Below, piece by piece: positions 41,355 through 50,837 of a DNA stretch of 64,000 bases (position 1 is its first letter; the number at the start of each line of letters is the position of its first letter). The notes below the pieces were generated by a model. That model did no database searches. It saw only the letters and a list, made by a program, of their open reading frames with translations, and was not told the DNA's origin. Origin of the DNA: Halalkalicoccus jeotgali B3 (GTDB lineage Archaea; Halobacteriota; Halobacteria; Halobacteriales; Halalkalicoccaceae); assembly GCF_000196895.1 (NCBI RefSeq), contig NC_014297.1, positions 1,116,001-1,180,000 on the forward strand, read 5' to 3'. A program made the position numbers and the translations under genes.

Positions 41355-42428
41355 ATGGACGACCGAGAGACACTGATGATGACGCCCGGACCGACCGCAC
41401 TCCCCGAGGAGGTCCGCGAGGCGATGGCCCGCCCGATACAGAACCCCGATATCGAACCCGCGTTTAGCGAGTTTTACGGGGACTTCCTCGGGAAACTCGC
41501 CCGCGTCTACGGCACCGACGACGACCTCGTGGTACTGGCGGGCGAGGGGATGGTCGGGTTGGAGGCGAGCGTCGCTTCGCTGATCGAACCCGGCGACACC
41601 GTCCTCTGTCTCGCGAACGGGATCTACGGAGCCGGGTTCGGGGACCTCGTTTCCCTCCACGGCGGCGAGCCCGTCCTCCACGAAGTTTCGCCCACGGAGG
41701 GGTTCGACCCCGAGGCGGTCCGGGAGGCGGTCGAAGAACACGAGCCCGACGTGGCGACGATGGTCCACTGCGAGACGCCGACCGGCGTGTTGAACGATTT
41801 CGACGGGGTTCTCGACGTGTTCGACGAGGCGGGCGTGCTGACGATCTGCGATGCGGTCTCCTCGCTTGGCGGCGTGGAGGTGCCGACCGAGTCCATAGAT
41901 ATCTGCCTCGGAGCCTCCCAGAAGTGTTTCAGCGCGCCGCCCGGCCTCGCGACCCTGTCGGTGAGCGAGGCGGCCTGGGAGCGAATCGAGGCAATCGAAC
42001 AGCGCTCCTTTTATTTGAACCTCGAACCGTGGCGCGATCTCGGGTTCGAGGACCCGCCGGCGGCGTTCCCCTACACCCACTCGGTCTCGGACCTGTACGC
42101 GCTCGACGCGGCGCTCGACCGGCTGCTCGACGAGGGCATCGGAACCGTCTTCGAGCGCCACGCGCGGGCCGCAGCGCACTGCCGGGAACGCGGGCGTGAC
42201 CTCGGATTGGAGCCGTTCGCGTCGGAACACAGCTCACCGACCGTTACCGCCTTCGCGGTCGAGAACGCGGACACGCTCCGAGAGCGGGTCGCGACGGAGG
42301 GCGTCGTTCTGGCGACCGGCCTGGGGGAGTTCTCCGAGAGCGTCCTTCGGGTCGGTCATATGGGCTACAACGCCGAAATCGGGAGAGTCGACCGCGCGAT
42401 GGACGCGCTCGAAGCCGTCCTCGATTGA
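41355..42428 (+). CDS. Class V aminotransferase (alanine-glyoxylate/serine-pyruvate type)
   Basis: A 357-residue class V PLP aminotransferase. The start MMTPGPTALPEEVREAM, CDAVSSLGGVEVPTE, PLP lysine in ASQKCFSAPPGLATL and the carboxylate-site Arg in RVGHMGYNAEIGRV are all present. Likely converts glyoxylate or serine/alanine pairs. A GATTTAGGG TATA-like element lies 26 nt before ATG 41355. Confidence 0.9.
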   Translation: MDDRETLMMTPGPTALPEEVREAMARPIQNPDIEPAFSEFYGDFLGKLARVYGTDDDLVVLAGEGMVGLEASVASLIEPGDTVLCLANGIYGAGFGDLVSLHGGEPVLHEVSPTEGFDPEAVREAVEEHEPDVATMVHCETPTGVLNDFDGVLDVFDEAGVLTICDAVSSLGGVEVPTESIDICLGASQKCFSAPPGLATLSVSEAAWERIEAIEQRSFYLNLEPWRDLGFEDPPAAFPYTHSVSDLYALDAALDRLLDEGIGTVFERHARAAAHCRERGRDLGLEPFASEHSSPTVTAFAVENADTLRERVATEGVVLATGLGEFSESVLRVGHMGYNAEIGRVDRAMDALEAVLD

Positions 42429-42479
42429 TCTCATCGCTTCGGCAGTGACAGTTATCGTGGTTCGGGACGAACGGACGTC

Positions 42480-42662
42480 ATGTCAGTTGATACGAACTCC
42501 GAACCGGACGAGGGCGATTCGGATGCGAATATCGGGGTGGGAATAGCTATCGGCGTCGCCCTCGGCGTCGGGATCGGGACAGCGACGGACGACCTCGCAC
42601 TGTGGCTCCCGATGGGGATCGCCCTCGGGGTCGCCATCGGGGCGGGGATGGGAACCCGGTAG
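42480..42662 (+). CDS. 60-residue glycine-zipper membrane protein
   Basis: A 60-residue protein: an acidic N-terminus (20 residues), then two Gly/Ala/Ile-rich hydrophobic stretches ([16 protein letters not shown] and [13 protein letters not shown]) separated by DDLALWLPM. The GxxxG spacing fits a glycine-zipper hairpin in the membrane. No family certain; it starts 52 nt after the aminotransferase and is followed by pdxS. Confidence 0.65.
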   Translation: MSVDTNSEPDEGDSDANIGVGIAIGVALGVGIGTATDDLALWLPMGIALGVAIGAGMGTR

Positions 42663-42723
42663 CGAAGCGGCGACGCATGGCACCACCGACACGTATTACC
42701 CATGTCCGTTCTACGGGCCGAGT

Positions 42724-43632
42724 ATGGCCGAGGAGACCGACATCGAGGAGCTGAAACGAGGGACAGATCTCGTCAAACGTGGCTTCGCGCGGATGCAGAA
42801 AGGTGGCGTCATCATGGACGTCGTCAACGCGGAGCAGGCTCGCGTCGCGGAGGAAGCCGGCGCGGTCGCGGTGATGGCCCTCGAAGCGGTGCCCGCCGAC
42901 ATCCGCAAACGCGGCGGGGTCGCCCGGATGGCCGACCCCGCCGACGTCGCGGAGATCGTCGAGAGTGTCTCGATCCCGGTGATGGGCAAGTCCCGCATCG
43001 GGCACACGAAGGAGGCCCAGATCCTCGAAGCCGTGGGAGTGGACATGATCGACGAGTCGGAGGTGCTGACCCCCGCCGACGACGCCTACCACATCGACAA
43101 GCGCGACTTTACTGCGCCGTTCGTCTGTGGGGCACGCGATCTGGGCGAAGCTCTCAGGCGGATCGAGGAGGGCGCGGCGATGATCCGCACGAAGGGCGAG
43201 GCCGGCACCGGCGACGTCAATCAGGCGGTGCATCACCAGCGCCAGATCAAGGGCGCGATCAGGAAGATCGAGGGCATGGCCCACGAGGAACGCGAGGCGT
43301 TCGCCCGCGAGATCGAAGCGCCGGCCCACCTCGTCCACGAGACCGCAGAGGCCGGTCGCCTCCCCGTGGTGAACTTCGCGGCGGGCGGGATCGCGACGCC
43401 CGCCGACGCCGCCTTGATGATGCACCACGGCTGTGACGGCATCTTCGTGGGCTCGGGGATCTTCGGCGCCGAGAACCCCGAGGCGATGGCCGACGCCATC
43501 GTCGCCGCGACGACCAACTGGGACAGTCCTGAAAAACTCGCCGAGATCGCCTCGAACGTCGGCAAGAGCATGACAGGCGACGCGAACGTCGACCTCCCCG
43601 AGGAGGAAAAGATGCAAGACCGGGGCGTCTAA
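42724..43632 (+). CDS. pdxS: Pyridoxal 5'-phosphate synthase subunit PdxS
   Basis: A 302-residue PdxS/SNZ. It makes PLP from ribose 5-phosphate, glyceraldehyde 3-phosphate and ammonia. The active-site blocks [26 protein letters not shown] (Lys89) and the C-terminal [23 protein letters not shown] are intact. The glutaminase partner PdxT is not in this window. A TATA-like CGTATTACC lies about 30 nt upstream of ATG 42724. Confidence 0.95.
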   Translation: MAEETDIEELKRGTDLVKRGFARMQKGGVIMDVVNAEQARVAEEAGAVAVMALEAVPADIRKRGGVARMADPADVAEIVESVSIPVMGKSRIGHTKEAQILEAVGVDMIDESEVLTPADDAYHIDKRDFTAPFVCGARDLGEALRRIEEGAAMIRTKGEAGTGDVNQAVHHQRQIKGAIRKIEGMAHEEREAFAREIEAPAHLVHETAEAGRLPVVNFAAGGIATPADAALMMHHGCDGIFVGSGIFGAENPEAMADAIVAATTNWDSPEKLAEIASNVGKSMTGDANVDLPEEEKMQDRGV

Positions 43633-43664
43633 ACGAGCTGACGCCGGTTTCGATCGGCTCGAAC

Positions 43665-44885
43665 TCAGAGCACGCCGAAGCCGAACAGCGGCCCGAAGAC
43701 GACGTGGAGGGCGATTCCGACCACGAGTGCCGGAACCGTCGTGTAGATTGAGGCGACGATCGCCGCGGTCTTGTCCATCGCGATCAGGGGAAAGAGCGCG
43801 TCCCCGTCCTGACTGATCGCGTTCGCCGTCAGCGCCGAGAAGGGGATCGCGCCCTCGGCGTAGACGCCCGCGAGGACGATTTGGGGGCCACAGCCCGGGA
43901 TCAATCCGAGAAGCGCACCGCCGACCGGCGCGAGTAGCCCCGCCGCGGCCGCGAACGCCGCGATATCGACGTTGCCGAACTGAACGACGTACTCGTAGAG
44001 CAGGTAGCCCGCGATCACCCAGACGGTGACGAAACTCGTCTCCATCGCCGCGTGCTGGAAGGTGTCGTAGGCGCTGTGAAACGACTCGCGGACGTGCCCG
44101 ACCCCGCCCTCGCCGATGTAGCGCCGGCCGACCGCGTAGAGGTAGACCGAGAGGATCGACCCAGTGATCCCGGCGACGGTGAAGGCTCCTTCGAAGGTGG
44201 GCGCGACGGTCATCGCCACGTCGGGCGCGCCCCGCAGCAGGTAGACGGTGCCTGCGATAAGCGCCACGAGCGCGGTGGCCCACCACGCGACGTGGGCGGC
44301 GTGGCTCAGCCACGTCATGAACCCCGGCTCCCGTTTCCGACTGTGGTCGTGGCTGCACGCGACGCCGTCGTACTCGTGGCCCGGGTTCGCCGCGGGGTTC
44401 GCGCCGGCCGTCCCACTCACGACACCGCCGTCGGTGGCGGTCGGACGGAGTCGGGCGACCGCGCGGTCGACGCGGCCGACGCCGAGGCCGAAGCGGTCGA
44501 TCGCGTATCCCGAGACGATCGCCGCGCCGAACGAGATCCCATACGCATAAAGCGCCGCTTCGGGCGCGAGTGCGAGCAGGACGAACGCCGAGTCGCCGGC
44601 GGTGGCGATCAGCGTCGCGACGACGGTCCCGAAGCTGACGCTCCCCCGGACGTACAGCGGCATCATCACGATCGCGCCGCCACAGCCCGGCGTCAGTCCC
44701 AATAACGCACCGATCAGGGGCTGGGCGCGTTCGTTGCGTTCGAGGCGCTCGACCAGCCGTCCGCCGGTCCGGTACTGCAGGTAGCTGAAGAGGACGACCG
44801 TGATCGCGACGAACGCGCCCACCTGGACGAACCCGTCGCGGACCGACCCGAGGAGGATCCCGACCGGATCAGCCACACTGCTCAC
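43665..44885 (-). CDS. Putative manganese transporter/arsenic-efflux-like protein (DUF2899)
   Basis: A 406-residue membrane protein with about ten helices and two related halves. Each half has a helix-break motif GLTPGCGGAIVMMPLYV and LGLIPGCGPQIVLAGVY, the signature of the putative manganese transporter (DUF2899/ArsP-2) family. A His/Asp-rich loop (CSHDHSRKRE) lies between the halves. GTG start at 44885. A palindrome (44911-44926) lies just upstream, which fits metal-dependent control. Confidence 0.82.
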   Translation of the reverse strand: MSSVADPVGILLGSVRDGFVQVGAFVAITVVLFSYLQYRTGGRLVERLERNERAQPLIGALLGLTPGCGGAIVMMPLYVRGSVSFGTVVATLIATAGDSAFVLLALAPEAALYAYGISFGAAIVSGYAIDRFGLGVGRVDRAVARLRPTATDGGVVSGTAGANPAANPGHEYDGVACSHDHSRKREPGFMTWLSHAAHVAWWATALVALIAGTVYLLRGAPDVAMTVAPTFEGAFTVAGITGSILSVYLYAVGRRYIGEGGVGHVRESFHSAYDTFQHAAMETSFVTVWVIAGYLLYEYVVQFGNVDIAAFAAAAGLLAPVGGALLGLIPGCGPQIVLAGVYAEGAIPFSALTANAISQDGDALFPLIAMDKTAAIVASIYTTVPALVVGIALHVVFGPLFGFGVL

Positions 44886-44910
44886 GCGCCGCCGGCGCTC
44901 GCTCCAATGA

Positions 44911-44926
44911 ATTAGACATCTCTAAT
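44911..44926. promoter_or_regulatory. Palindromic operator candidate of the manganese-transporter gene
   Basis: ATTAGACATCTCTAAT: perfect 6-bp arms ATTAGA/TCTAAT around 4 nt. It overlaps the start site expected from the minus-strand TATA box at 44945-44953, so a bound repressor would block transcription. The shape is similar to DtxR/MntR-type boxes, but no regulator in the window is known to bind it. Confidence 0.5.
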
Positions 44927-45011
44927 CCTATCTTTAGCCTACTACAATATAGGTTTTGCGCAGCGATCGTCGTCCGACCGGGTTTTTATACCGACCGCCC
45001 GACCCTTCGAT

Positions 45012-45982
45012 ATGGAGTTCGGCGTGCTGAGTACGGCGGGTATCGCGCGGAAGGCGTTCCTCCCGGCAGTGGAGGCGAGCGATCACGCGGTCGGCGCGAT
45101 CGCCTCGCGCGACGGCGATCGCGCGCGAAGCGTCGCCGAGGAGTACGCGATTCCCCGCCACTACGGGAGCTACGAGGCGCTGTTGAGTGACGATGGGATC
45201 GACGCGATCTACGTCCCGCTGCCCAACGGGTTGCACGCCGAGTGGACCCGGAGGGCGACCGACGCGGGCCTCGACGTGCTCTGCGAGAAACCGCTCGCAG
45301 CGGACGCCGCGGAGGCCCGGGCGGTCGTCGAGCACTGTCGCGAACGGGACGTGACGCTGATGGAGGGGTTCATGTACCGCTATCACCCCCGCACGGAGCG
45401 CGCCGTCGAACTCGCACGCGAGGAGTTGGAGGGCGTTCACTCGGTGTCGGCGACGTTCAAGTTCCCGCTCGAAGGATCGGAGGACGTGCGCCTCTCGCCG
45501 GAACTGGCCGGCGGGAGCCTGATGGACGTGGGCTGCTATGCGGTTTCGGTGGCGCGGCACTTCTTGGGCGAGCCCGAGACCGCCTTCGCGACCGCCCACG
45601 ATTCGCGGGACGCCGGCGTCGACACCGATCTCACGGGAATTCTCGACTTCGGCGGGGGCACTTCGGCCCGTGTCGCCTGTGGGTTCGACTCGCAACTGGT
45701 CCATACCGCGTCGAGGGGGAAAACGGCTGGATCGAGGTCGAGGACGCCTTCGACGCGCCCACCGACGAACCGACCGAGCTTACCTATCGGGTCGACGGCC
45801 GTGAGGGCACGGAGACCTTCGACCCGATCGACCAGTTCCGCCTCGAAGTCGAGGGCTTCGCCTCGGCTGTCGAATCGGGCGAGTCCCCGCGGACGGACGG
45901 CGAGGAGGCGATCGAAAACATGGAGGCCATCGACGCGCTGGCCGAGAGCGCCGAGCGGGGCGAGGTCGTCGACGTCGAGTGA
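45012..45982 (+). pseudogene. Gfo/Idh/MocA oxidoreductase with frameshift
   Basis: The N-terminal Rossmann part (MEFGVLSTAGIARKAF, DAIYVPLPNGLHAEW, EKPLAADAAEA and MEGFMYRYHPR; about 230 residues) reads in one frame to about 45702. The C-terminal part (PYRVEGENGWIEV... to SAERGEVVDVE, about 93 residues) continues in the frame one base back, ending at 45982. Restoring one base near 45702-45706 gives a normal-length (about 323 residue) dehydrogenase. Either a real mutation or a sequencing error. TATA TTTTTATACC at 44983-44992 is intact. Would act on a sugar or related substrate with NAD(P). Confidence 0.8.
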
Positions 45983-45986
45983 TCTC

Positions 45987-46862
45987 TCAGAACAGTTCCG
46001 CACCGCGTCCGACCCGCGTCTGGTAGGCGCGCGCCTCGATTCCCTCCCCGGCGAACCGATCGAGCATCGCGCTCGCGATGGGTTTTCGCCGGCGCTCCTC
46101 GCAGGCGGCGATGATCGCCGGGCCCGCGCCGCTGACGGTCACGCCGGTCGCGCCCGCTTCGAGGGCGGCTTCGCGCACGTCGGCGTAGCCGTCAATGAGG
46201 TCCGCGCGCGCGGGCGTGACGATCCCGTCCTCCATGCCCTGTCCGACGAGGTCGGGATCGTCACGGAACATCCCCGCGACGAGCGTGGCGGCCCGGCCGA
46301 CGCACTCGACGATCTGTGAGACCTGTGCCGAGCGCGGTACCACCCGGCGGGCGTCCCGCGTCGAGATCACGATCTCGGGCAGACAGACCACCAGCGGGAT
46401 CGAGGCGTCGACCTGCGTGACCCCCTCGGGGGTGGCGATCGTAAACCCGCCCATGATCGAGGGCGCGACGTTGTCGGCATGGGCCTCCCCCGAGACCAAC
46501 GCCTCGCCCTCGGCGGCGTAGGGGACGAGTTCCTCGCGGGAGTAGCCCAGATCGTAGGCCGCGTTGATCCCGACGGCGACGGCGGCGGCGCTGGCCGCCG
46601 AGGAGCCAAGCCCCGAGGAGGGACGAACCCCCTTGTCGATCCGGATGGTCGCGGGCGATTCGAGTGCCTTCGCGACCGCGCCGGCGACGTTCTTCTCGGG
46701 GTCCTCGGGAATGAACTCGCTTCCCGCCCCCGCCATCTCGATCGTCGTCGCCTCGGCGGGTTCGACCCGAACGACGTCGGCGGGCTTCGAGAGCGCCGCG
46801 CCGAAGACGTCGAAGCCGCTGCCGAGGTTCGCGCTCGTCGCGGGGGCCCGCACGGTAACCAT
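45987..46862 (-). CDS. thrB: Homoserine kinase
   Basis: A 291-residue GHMP kinase. The start VTVRAPATSANLGSGFDVFGAAL, the ATP loop RPSSGLGSSAASAAAV and the C-terminal VSGAGPAIIA identify homoserine kinase, which phosphorylates homoserine in threonine synthesis. ATG 46862; stop 5 nt from the convergent dehydrogenase end. Confidence 0.94.
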   Translation of the reverse strand: MVTVRAPATSANLGSGFDVFGAALSKPADVVRVEPAEATTIEMAGAGSEFIPEDPEKNVAGAVAKALESPATIRIDKGVRPSSGLGSSAASAAAVAVGINAAYDLGYSREELVPYAAEGEALVSGEAHADNVAPSIMGGFTIATPEGVTQVDASIPLVVCLPEIVISTRDARRVVPRSAQVSQIVECVGRAATLVAGMFRDDPDLVGQGMEDGIVTPARADLIDGYADVREAALEAGATGVTVSGAGPAIIAACEERRRKPIASAMLDRFAGEGIEARAYQTRVGRGAELF

Positions 46863-46907
46863 ACCCGCCCTTCTTGTAGGGCCAGCAAAAAGGTAGCGTC
46901 TCCGCGC

Positions 46908-47498
46908 TTACGCGTCGCCCTCGTCGCGAACGCCCGGTGCGCTCCCGACGTCGACGTCCTCGGGTTCCTCGCCACCGCCGACGCCGACCTCGCCGTGTTC
47001 GTCTTCGACGTACAGGTCGTCCGCAAAGCCGCCCTCGGCGTGGGGATGCTCGGGATCGTCGAGTTTGTCGAGGGTCGCCGGTGCCTCGGGGATCCCGTCG
47101 GCGGGCCGGAAGGAACCGAGCGGGTCGTCGATGGTGATATCGTAGCGCTCGAAGAAGTTCGCGTAGCGCTCGTAGTGTTTTTCGAGTTCGTCGACGGGGA
47201 TCTCCATCATCTCGGTCCATCCATGATTGAAGAAGTCGAAGTTGGCCTGGATGTGGGTGATCTCGCGGGCACCCGCCTCGTCGAAGTCCTCTTCGAGCGC
47301 GCGCAGGTAGGTGTCCATCGTCGCGTCGAAGAAGGCGTCCAGATGTGCGCGACGTTCCTCTTGTCTGTGTTCCTCGGCCTTTCCGAGGAAGATCCGCGTG
47401 TGCATCTTCACGAGTCCGTAGTTCGTGACGGTGCTGATGCCGGGAGTCGACAGCGCCTTTTTTGCGGCCCAGTGGCGCGGGTTCTGTCGGATCTTCAT
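46908..47498 (-). CDS. Haloarchaeal conserved protein (DUF6149-like)
   Basis: A 196-residue, mostly helical acidic protein, start MKIRQNPRHWAAKKALSTPG, then helices about 30-120 (RALEEDFDEAGAREITHIQAN, DELEKHYERYANFFERYDITI), with a variable acidic tail (about 145-196). I link it to DUF6149 with moderate confidence. No function known. Located 45 nt upstream of thrB. Confidence 0.7.
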   Translation of the reverse strand: MKIRQNPRHWAAKKALSTPGISTVTNYGLVKMHTRIFLGKAEEHRQEERRAHLDAFFDATMDTYLRALEEDFDEAGAREITHIQANFDFFNHGWTEMMEIPVDELEKHYERYANFFERYDITIDDPLGSFRPADGIPEAPATLDKLDDPEHPHAEGGFADDLYVEDEHGEVGVGGGEEPEDVDVGSAPGVRDEGDA

Positions 47499-47591
47499 GC
47501 GAGCGGGTTAGAACGCCAAAACCTTGAACGTCCCGACGACGATCCTTTCGGAATAGCAACCGACTTTACCCCTCGTGTCGAACCGACGGCC

Positions 47592-48827
47592 ATGACCCAG
47601 TCGTACGTGATCATCGGCGATGGGATCTCGGGGAGTTCCGCCGCCGAAACCCTCCGCGAGAAGGACCCCGACGCGGAGATCACGGTCATCACCGACGAGG
47701 GTGAACCGCTGTACAACCGCATTCTCATCAAGGAGTTCGCCAAAGGAAAACTCCCCGAAGCGCCCATCTCGATCCACGACGAGGGCTGGTACGAGGACCG
47801 GGACATCACCCTCTCGCTGAACACCCACGTCACCCGCATCGACCCCGACGCTCACGTCGTCCACACCCACGAAGGTGCGGATCTGGAGTACGACAAACTG
47901 CTGATCGCGACGGGCGGCACGCCGACCCAACTGCCCGTCGAGAACTCCGACGCGGACGGGATCCACCACTTCTGGACGTTCCAGGACGCCCGCAACATCG
48001 AGGCCGACGCCAGCGAGGCCGAGACGGGCGTCGCCGTCGGCGCGGGCCTGCTGGGGATCGACCTGGCGGCGATCTGTGGCGCCCAGGACGTCGCGGGCAA
48101 ATATCTGATGCGCGGGAACCGCTGGTGGCGCTATGCGCTCTCGCTGGACGGTGCGGAGATCATCCACGATGGACTCCGGGAGAAGGGCGTTGAGCCGGTC
48201 TTCGACAGCGGTGTCGACCACTTCGAGACGGACGACTCGGGACGCGTCACCGCCGCGGTCGACCCCAACGGCGACCGCTACGAGGCCGACTTCGTCGGGA
48301 TCGCTATCGGGCTGAACTTCAACACCGAGTACCTGCGGGGATCGGGTATCGAACAGGACGAAGGGATCGTCGTCGACGAGTACATGCAGACGAACGTCGA
48401 CGACATCTACGCCGCGGGCGATCTCACCCGGTTTTACGACACGATCCTCGGCGAGTACGCCCAGAACGGCTCGTGGGGCTCGGCAAAGGAGCAGGGCAAG
48501 ATCGCGGGCGTCAACATGGCCGCCGACGAGGAAAGCGAGGCGTTTCGCTGGGTGTCCTCCTACTCCATCACCCACTTCGATTTCCCCTTCCTCTCGTTTG
48601 GTCACCCCACCCTCGGCGACCAGCACATCGAGCGCAAGTACTCCGACACCGAGTGGCGCCGCATCGCCATCAAGGACGGCAAGGTCGTCGGCGGCGTGCT
48701 GATCGGGGATCTGGCCCCCCAGACCCGCCTGAAGAAGCTCATGCGCGAGGAGACCTCCGTTGAGGGCCAGACAGAGGTCCTGCTCGAAGAGGAGATCGAC
48801 CTCGACCAACTCGTGGTCTCGCAGTAA
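47592..48827 (+). CDS. FAD/NAD(P)-dependent pyridine nucleotide-disulfide oxidoreductase
   Basis: A 411-residue flavoprotein. The FAD motif IIGDGISGSSAAE is at 7-19, the active loop PLYNRILIKEFAKGKLPE, second NAD(P)-binding GVAVGAGLLGIDLAA near 141, and the FAD-closing DIYAAGDLTRFYDTI near 275. It resembles the reductase part of NirB/rubredoxin reductase. Electron acceptor is unknown. A CGACTTTACC TATA-like box lies 28 nt before ATG 47592. Confidence 0.87.
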   Translation: MTQSYVIIGDGISGSSAAETLREKDPDAEITVITDEGEPLYNRILIKEFAKGKLPEAPISIHDEGWYEDRDITLSLNTHVTRIDPDAHVVHTHEGADLEYDKLLIATGGTPTQLPVENSDADGIHHFWTFQDARNIEADASEAETGVAVGAGLLGIDLAAICGAQDVAGKYLMRGNRWWRYALSLDGAEIIHDGLREKGVEPVFDSGVDHFETDDSGRVTAAVDPNGDRYEADFVGIAIGLNFNTEYLRGSGIEQDEGIVVDEYMQTNVDDIYAAGDLTRFYDTILGEYAQNGSWGSAKEQGKIAGVNMAADEESEAFRWVSSYSITHFDFPFLSFGHPTLGDQHIERKYSDTEWRRIAIKDGKVVGGVLIGDLAPQTRLKKLMREETSVEGQTEVLLEEEIDLDQLVVSQ

Positions 48828-48940
48828 CGGTATCGCATACCGGTTCGACGCCCTCGCTCGGGGTGGTGTGATGACACCCCGTCGATTTTGCCGTCTTTCG
48901 GACCGCTAACTGGAAATCCGGGAAACACCTACCGAATAGG

Positions 48941-49453
48941 ATGGTATCGATCAACAGGGGACGGATGGCTGCCGAGATCGACGGGGAGTACGTCGTCTAC
49001 ATCAACGGGATGCGGCTCAACAGGCTCCGAGCGCTCCCGAGGTATCTCTACGCCGGCATCCAAGCCGGGAGGATCTTCAAACGGTTGGAGGCGGATCCGG
49101 ACAGCGGATTTCTGGGTTATCTGCCGGCGTACATGAGCCCGCGAAGCGGCGCCGCCATCCAGTACTGGCGCTCGCTCGAGGACATCAGACGGTTCGCACA
49201 GGACCCGGACGACCGTCACGTCCCGGTGTGGCGGTGGTACAACGAGGCGGGCGGAAACGACGGCGGACTCGGGTTCTGGGCCGAACTCTACGTCGTCAAG
49301 GACGGCAGTTTCGAGACGTTCTACCGCAACGTACCGCCCATCGGACTCGGCGAACACGGGTCGCTCGTTCCGATGACGACCCATCGCCGAGGACTCGGCC
49401 TCTCCGACGAGGAAACAGCCGTACATCCAGCCGACGACACCAATAACGGGTAA
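48941..49453 (+). CDS. DUF4188 protein
   Basis: A 170-residue protein with the DUF4188 pattern: VVYINGMRLNRLRALPRYLYAGIQAGRIFKRLEADPDSGFLGYLP (split over residues 18-62), IQYWRSLEDIRRFAQDPDD, and GFWAELYVVKDGSFETFYRNVPPIGLG with a conserved His close by. Family members are distantly related to ferredoxin-like monooxygenases. Function unknown. It follows the FAD oxidoreductase by 114 nt. Confidence 0.8.
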   Translation: MVSINRGRMAAEIDGEYVVYINGMRLNRLRALPRYLYAGIQAGRIFKRLEADPDSGFLGYLPAYMSPRSGAAIQYWRSLEDIRRFAQDPDDRHVPVWRWYNEAGGNDGGLGFWAELYVVKDGSFETFYRNVPPIGLGEHGSLVPMTTHRRGLGLSDEETAVHPADDTNNG

Positions 49454-49504
49454 GGCCCGCTTCGAGGCACACACCGAAGGTCCTCGACACCCTTCTCCGA
49501 GTCG

Positions 49505-50350
49505 ATGGTAGCAAACGAGAGCGACACGTTCGACATCGGCGGCGAGTTGACCGTCCACCGGCTCGGCTTCGGCGCGATGCGTCTCACCGGCGAGAACATC
49601 ATCGGGCGACCCGAGGACGAGGGGGAGGCCCGGGAAGTCCTCAAACACGCCCGCGAGATCGGCGTCGACTTCGTCGATACGGCCGACTCGTATGGCCCGG
49701 CGGTCAGCGAGCGCCTGATCGGCGAGACCCTCTCGGGGGACGAGGACGTTACGGTCGCCACGAAGGGTGGCCTGTGGCGCACGCTGGACGGGAACTGGCC
49801 GCCGTGTGGTGATCCCGAGTACCTCCAGAACGCCCTGCTGGGAAGTCTCGATCGCCTCGGCGCCGAGTCGATCGACCTCTATCAGTTCCACCGCCCCGAC
49901 CCTGAGGTGCCTTTCGAGGACTCGGTCCACCAACTGGCCGAGTTCAAGGACGAGGGCCTGATCGAGCACGTCGGCGTGAGCAACGTCTCGGTCGAGCAGT
50001 TAGAAACTGCCCGCGACATCGTCGAGGTCGCCACGGTGCAAAACGAGTTCAACGTCGGCGACCGGAGCGACGAGGACGTTCTCGAAGCGTGTGAGGACGC
50101 CGGAATCGGCTTCATCCCGTGGTCGCCCATCGGCTCGGGCGACAACGATTTGGGCGGGAAGGGTGAGGCGGTCGCGGAGATCGCCGGCGCCCACGACGCG
50201 AGTGACTCCCAGATCGCGCTGGCGTGGCTACTCCAGCGCTCGCCGGTGATCCTTCCGATCCCGGGGACCTCGAGCGTCGAGCACTTAGAGGAGAACGTCG
50301 CGGCCTCGGGGATCGACCTCACCGACGACGAGATGGCTCGCCTAGAGTAG
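49505..50350 (+). CDS. Aldo/keto reductase
   Basis: A 281-residue AKR TIM-barrel oxidoreductase. The catalytic tetrad is seen: Asp in VDTADSYG (about 58), Tyr in the same block, Lys in VATKGGL and His in LYQFHRPDP. The NADPH motif IPGTSSVEHLEEN is near the C-terminus. It resembles bacterial AKR11/YdhF-type reductases; substrate unknown. Confidence 0.92.
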   Translation: MVANESDTFDIGGELTVHRLGFGAMRLTGENIIGRPEDEGEAREVLKHAREIGVDFVDTADSYGPAVSERLIGETLSGDEDVTVATKGGLWRTLDGNWPPCGDPEYLQNALLGSLDRLGAESIDLYQFHRPDPEVPFEDSVHQLAEFKDEGLIEHVGVSNVSVEQLETARDIVEVATVQNEFNVGDRSDEDVLEACEDAGIGFIPWSPIGSGDNDLGGKGEAVAEIAGAHDASDSQIALAWLLQRSPVILPIPGTSSVEHLEENVAASGIDLTDDEMARLE

Positions 50351-50390
50351 GAAGCGGTACCGTTTTCGGTCGCCCCGGCCGAATACGGGT

Positions 50391-50798
50391 ATGAACGGGG
50401 ATGCGGACATGACGCTGGCGTTCGATCTGGCGGCGCTCCAGGAACTGGCCGAACCCGACCGGGTCTTTACCGACGCGCGCCAGTGGACCGAGTACGTCGG
50501 CGTCGTCAGCGAGAAGCCGACCTACGTCGTGACGAACTTCACGCGCAAACACCGGATCCGCCAGGACTTCTTCTCGGGCCCGCGCGGTCGCGAGGAGAGT
50601 CTAGAGAGCGTTCGCGAGCAGTTCGACACCGAACGCCACGTCTTCGTCGGCACGGGCGAGGAGGACCGCGAACTCGCAGAGCGGGTCGGCTGGGAGTACC
50701 TCCCGGTGGCGGACGCCGCCGAGGCGGCGGGCTGGACGCTGGCAGACGACGCCCCCGAACCGGAGCCCGACGAGGACGAACGGGACGACTGGCCCTGA
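50391..50798 (+). CDS. Haloarchaeal conserved protein (DUF7124-like)
   Basis: A 135-residue acidic protein, start MNGDADMTLAFDLAALQELAEPDRVF, middle VVTNFTRKHRIRQDFFSGPRG, C-terminal tail Asp/Glu-rich (DEDERDDWP). A haloarchaeal family of unknown function; an ATG at 50409 is an equally possible start. Confidence 0.65.
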   Translation: MNGDADMTLAFDLAALQELAEPDRVFTDARQWTEYVGVVSEKPTYVVTNFTRKHRIRQDFFSGPRGREESLESVREQFDTERHVFVGTGEEDRELAERVGWEYLPVADAAEAAGWTLADDAPEPEPDEDERDDWP

Positions 50799-50837
50799 AC
50801 CGGGGAGACTTACTACGCAGGCCGGGAAGCGATCGAT

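Noticed and set aside
45720-46319. Continuation of the dehydrogenase frame past the frameshift
   Set aside because: Ser/Arg/Thr-rich and unlike the family after about 45702; real C-terminus is in the other frame.
46479-47591. Long N-terminal extension of the FAD oxidoreductase frame
   Set aside because: It is antisense of thrB and DUF6149 genes; the FAD motif begins at residue 7 of the start at 47592, as in the family.
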